Source: an uncultured Limnohabitans sp. (GTDB lineage: Bacteria > Pseudomonadota > Gammaproteobacteria > Burkholderiales > Burkholderiaceae_C). From it: a DNA stretch of 17,545 nucleotides. Every line of letters starts with the position of its first letter. The first letter of the stretch is position 1. Below the pieces are notes generated by a model. That model was not told the DNA's origin and made no database searches. It saw only the letters and a list, made by a program, of their open reading frames with translations. The DNA is taken from NCBI RefSeq assembly GCF_937889215.1, contig NZ_CALBEX010000514.1:1-17545 (forward strand), written 5' to 3'. Of this stretch, positions 17,029 through 17,545 are shown in pieces. Made by a program: the position numbers and the translations under genes.

Positions 17029-17545
17029 AACACGCGATCCGAAAAATACATTTCATTGGCGTGGGCGGCTCGGGCATGAGCGGCATTGCTGAAGTGTTGT
17101 TGAACCTGGGCTACCAAATTTCAGGTTCGGATTTGAACGACAGCGCCACGCTGCAGCGCTTGGCCGCTTTGGGCATTGAAACCCATGTGGGCCACACCCC
17201 TGACAACGTCCAAGACGCCGATGCGGTGGTGACATCGACTGCCGTCAAGGCCGACAACCCCGAGGTATTGGCTGCGCGTGCACGCCACATCCCCATCGTC
17301 CCGCGTGCGGTCATGTTGGCCGAACTCATGCGCATGAAGCAAGGCATCGCCATTGCAGGCACGCATGGCAAAACCACCACCACCAGCTTGGTGGCGAGCG
17401 TCTTGGCCGAAGCCGGACTGGACCCCACCTTTGTGATCGGAGGCCGCCTGAACAGCGCAGGGGCCAACGCCAAGCTGGGCACGGGCGACTACATCGTGGT
17501 CGAGGCCGACGAGTACGACCGGACGTTCCTCCGCCTGGCGCCCAT
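17025..17545 (+). CDS. murC: UDP-MurNAc:L-Ala ligase MurC (3' partial)
   Basis: MurC starts the stem peptide by joining L-Ala to UDP-MurNAc. About 173 residues are present before the window ends. The N-terminal [17 protein letters not shown] and the P-loop [11 protein letters not shown] are diagnostic. ATG 17025 overlaps the murG TGA as ATGA. The last residues read [14 protein letters not shown], whereas proteobacterial MurC as I know it has EADESDASFL at this place; the divergence is confined to the last 35 or so bases. Identity as murC is firm, but those final residues should not be trusted as they stand. Confidence 0.95.
   Translation, partial: MKHAIRKIHFIGVGGSGMSGIAEVLLNLGYQISGSDLNDSATLQRLAALGIETHVGHTPDNVQDADAVVTSTAVKADNPEVLAARARHIPIVPRAVMLAELMRMKQGIAIAGTHGKTTTTSLVASVLAEAGLDPTFVIGGRLNSAGANAKLGTGDYIVVEADEYDRTFLRLAP

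Noticed and set aside
1..17545. Search for tRNA, rRNA, CRISPR arrays, insertion sequences, phage genes, toxin-antitoxin or defence modules
   Set aside because: None seen. All of the coding sequence is accounted for by housekeeping genes, and XerC here is the chromosomal dimer-resolution recombinase rather than a mobile-element integrase.

Overview
The window is a GC-rich, gene-dense bacterial segment, all coding on the plus strand, that looks like a betaproteobacterium of order Burkholderiales, most likely family Comamonadaceae. That assignment rests on the protein style (MraZ, RsmH, FtsL, XerC and DUF484 as I recognise them) and on the canonical dcw gene order; it is a judgement by eye, not the result of a search. 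Both ends cut through genes (dapF at the left, murC at the right), so the sequence may be a whole contig.

Region 1 (1-2434) is the dapF - DUF484 - xerC block known from many Proteobacteria: diaminopimelate epimerase, a small DUF484/GAF-like protein, and the tyrosine recombinase XerC, with gaps of 17 and 3 bp. Region 2 (2435-4960) holds a COG0523/CobW-family metallochaperone GTPase with a very His-rich segment built from a 17-residue tandem duplication, followed by a DksA-type RNA polymerase regulator. The DksA protein has a long Lys/Ala/Pro-rich N-terminal extension and has lost three of the four zinc-finger cysteines. A clear intrinsic terminator follows it.

Region 3 (4961-5307) is an AT-rich control region of about 350 bp. 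It ends in four AGTG(C/G) boxes with an exact 10-bp period, which fits an autoregulatory MraZ operator. Region 4 (5308-17545) is the division and cell wall (dcw) cluster: mraZ, rsmH, ftsL, ftsI, murE, murF, mraY, murD, ftsW, murG and the start of murC. No gap between these genes exceeds 5 bp and most overlap as ATGA/GTGA/TGATG, so the block reads as one translationally coupled operon. It makes UDP-MurNAc-pentapeptide (MurE has the DNPR signature for meso-diaminopimelate, the product of DapF upstream), converts it to lipid I and lipid II (MraY, MurG), and polymerises and crosslinks it at the septum (FtsW, FtsI, FtsL).

Most of the window is ordinary housekeeping DNA. The points worth a second look are: a MurD with about 100 extra acidic residues in its central domain; the DksA with a histone-H1-like basic tail and degenerate zinc finger beside a metal-chaperone gene; the four-box MraZ operator; a near-identical promoter-like element in front of both cobW and dksA; and the last 35 or so bases, where the murC reading does not look betaproteobacterial and may be a contig-end artefact. 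I see no tRNA, rRNA, CRISPR array, insertion sequence, phage or defence system.
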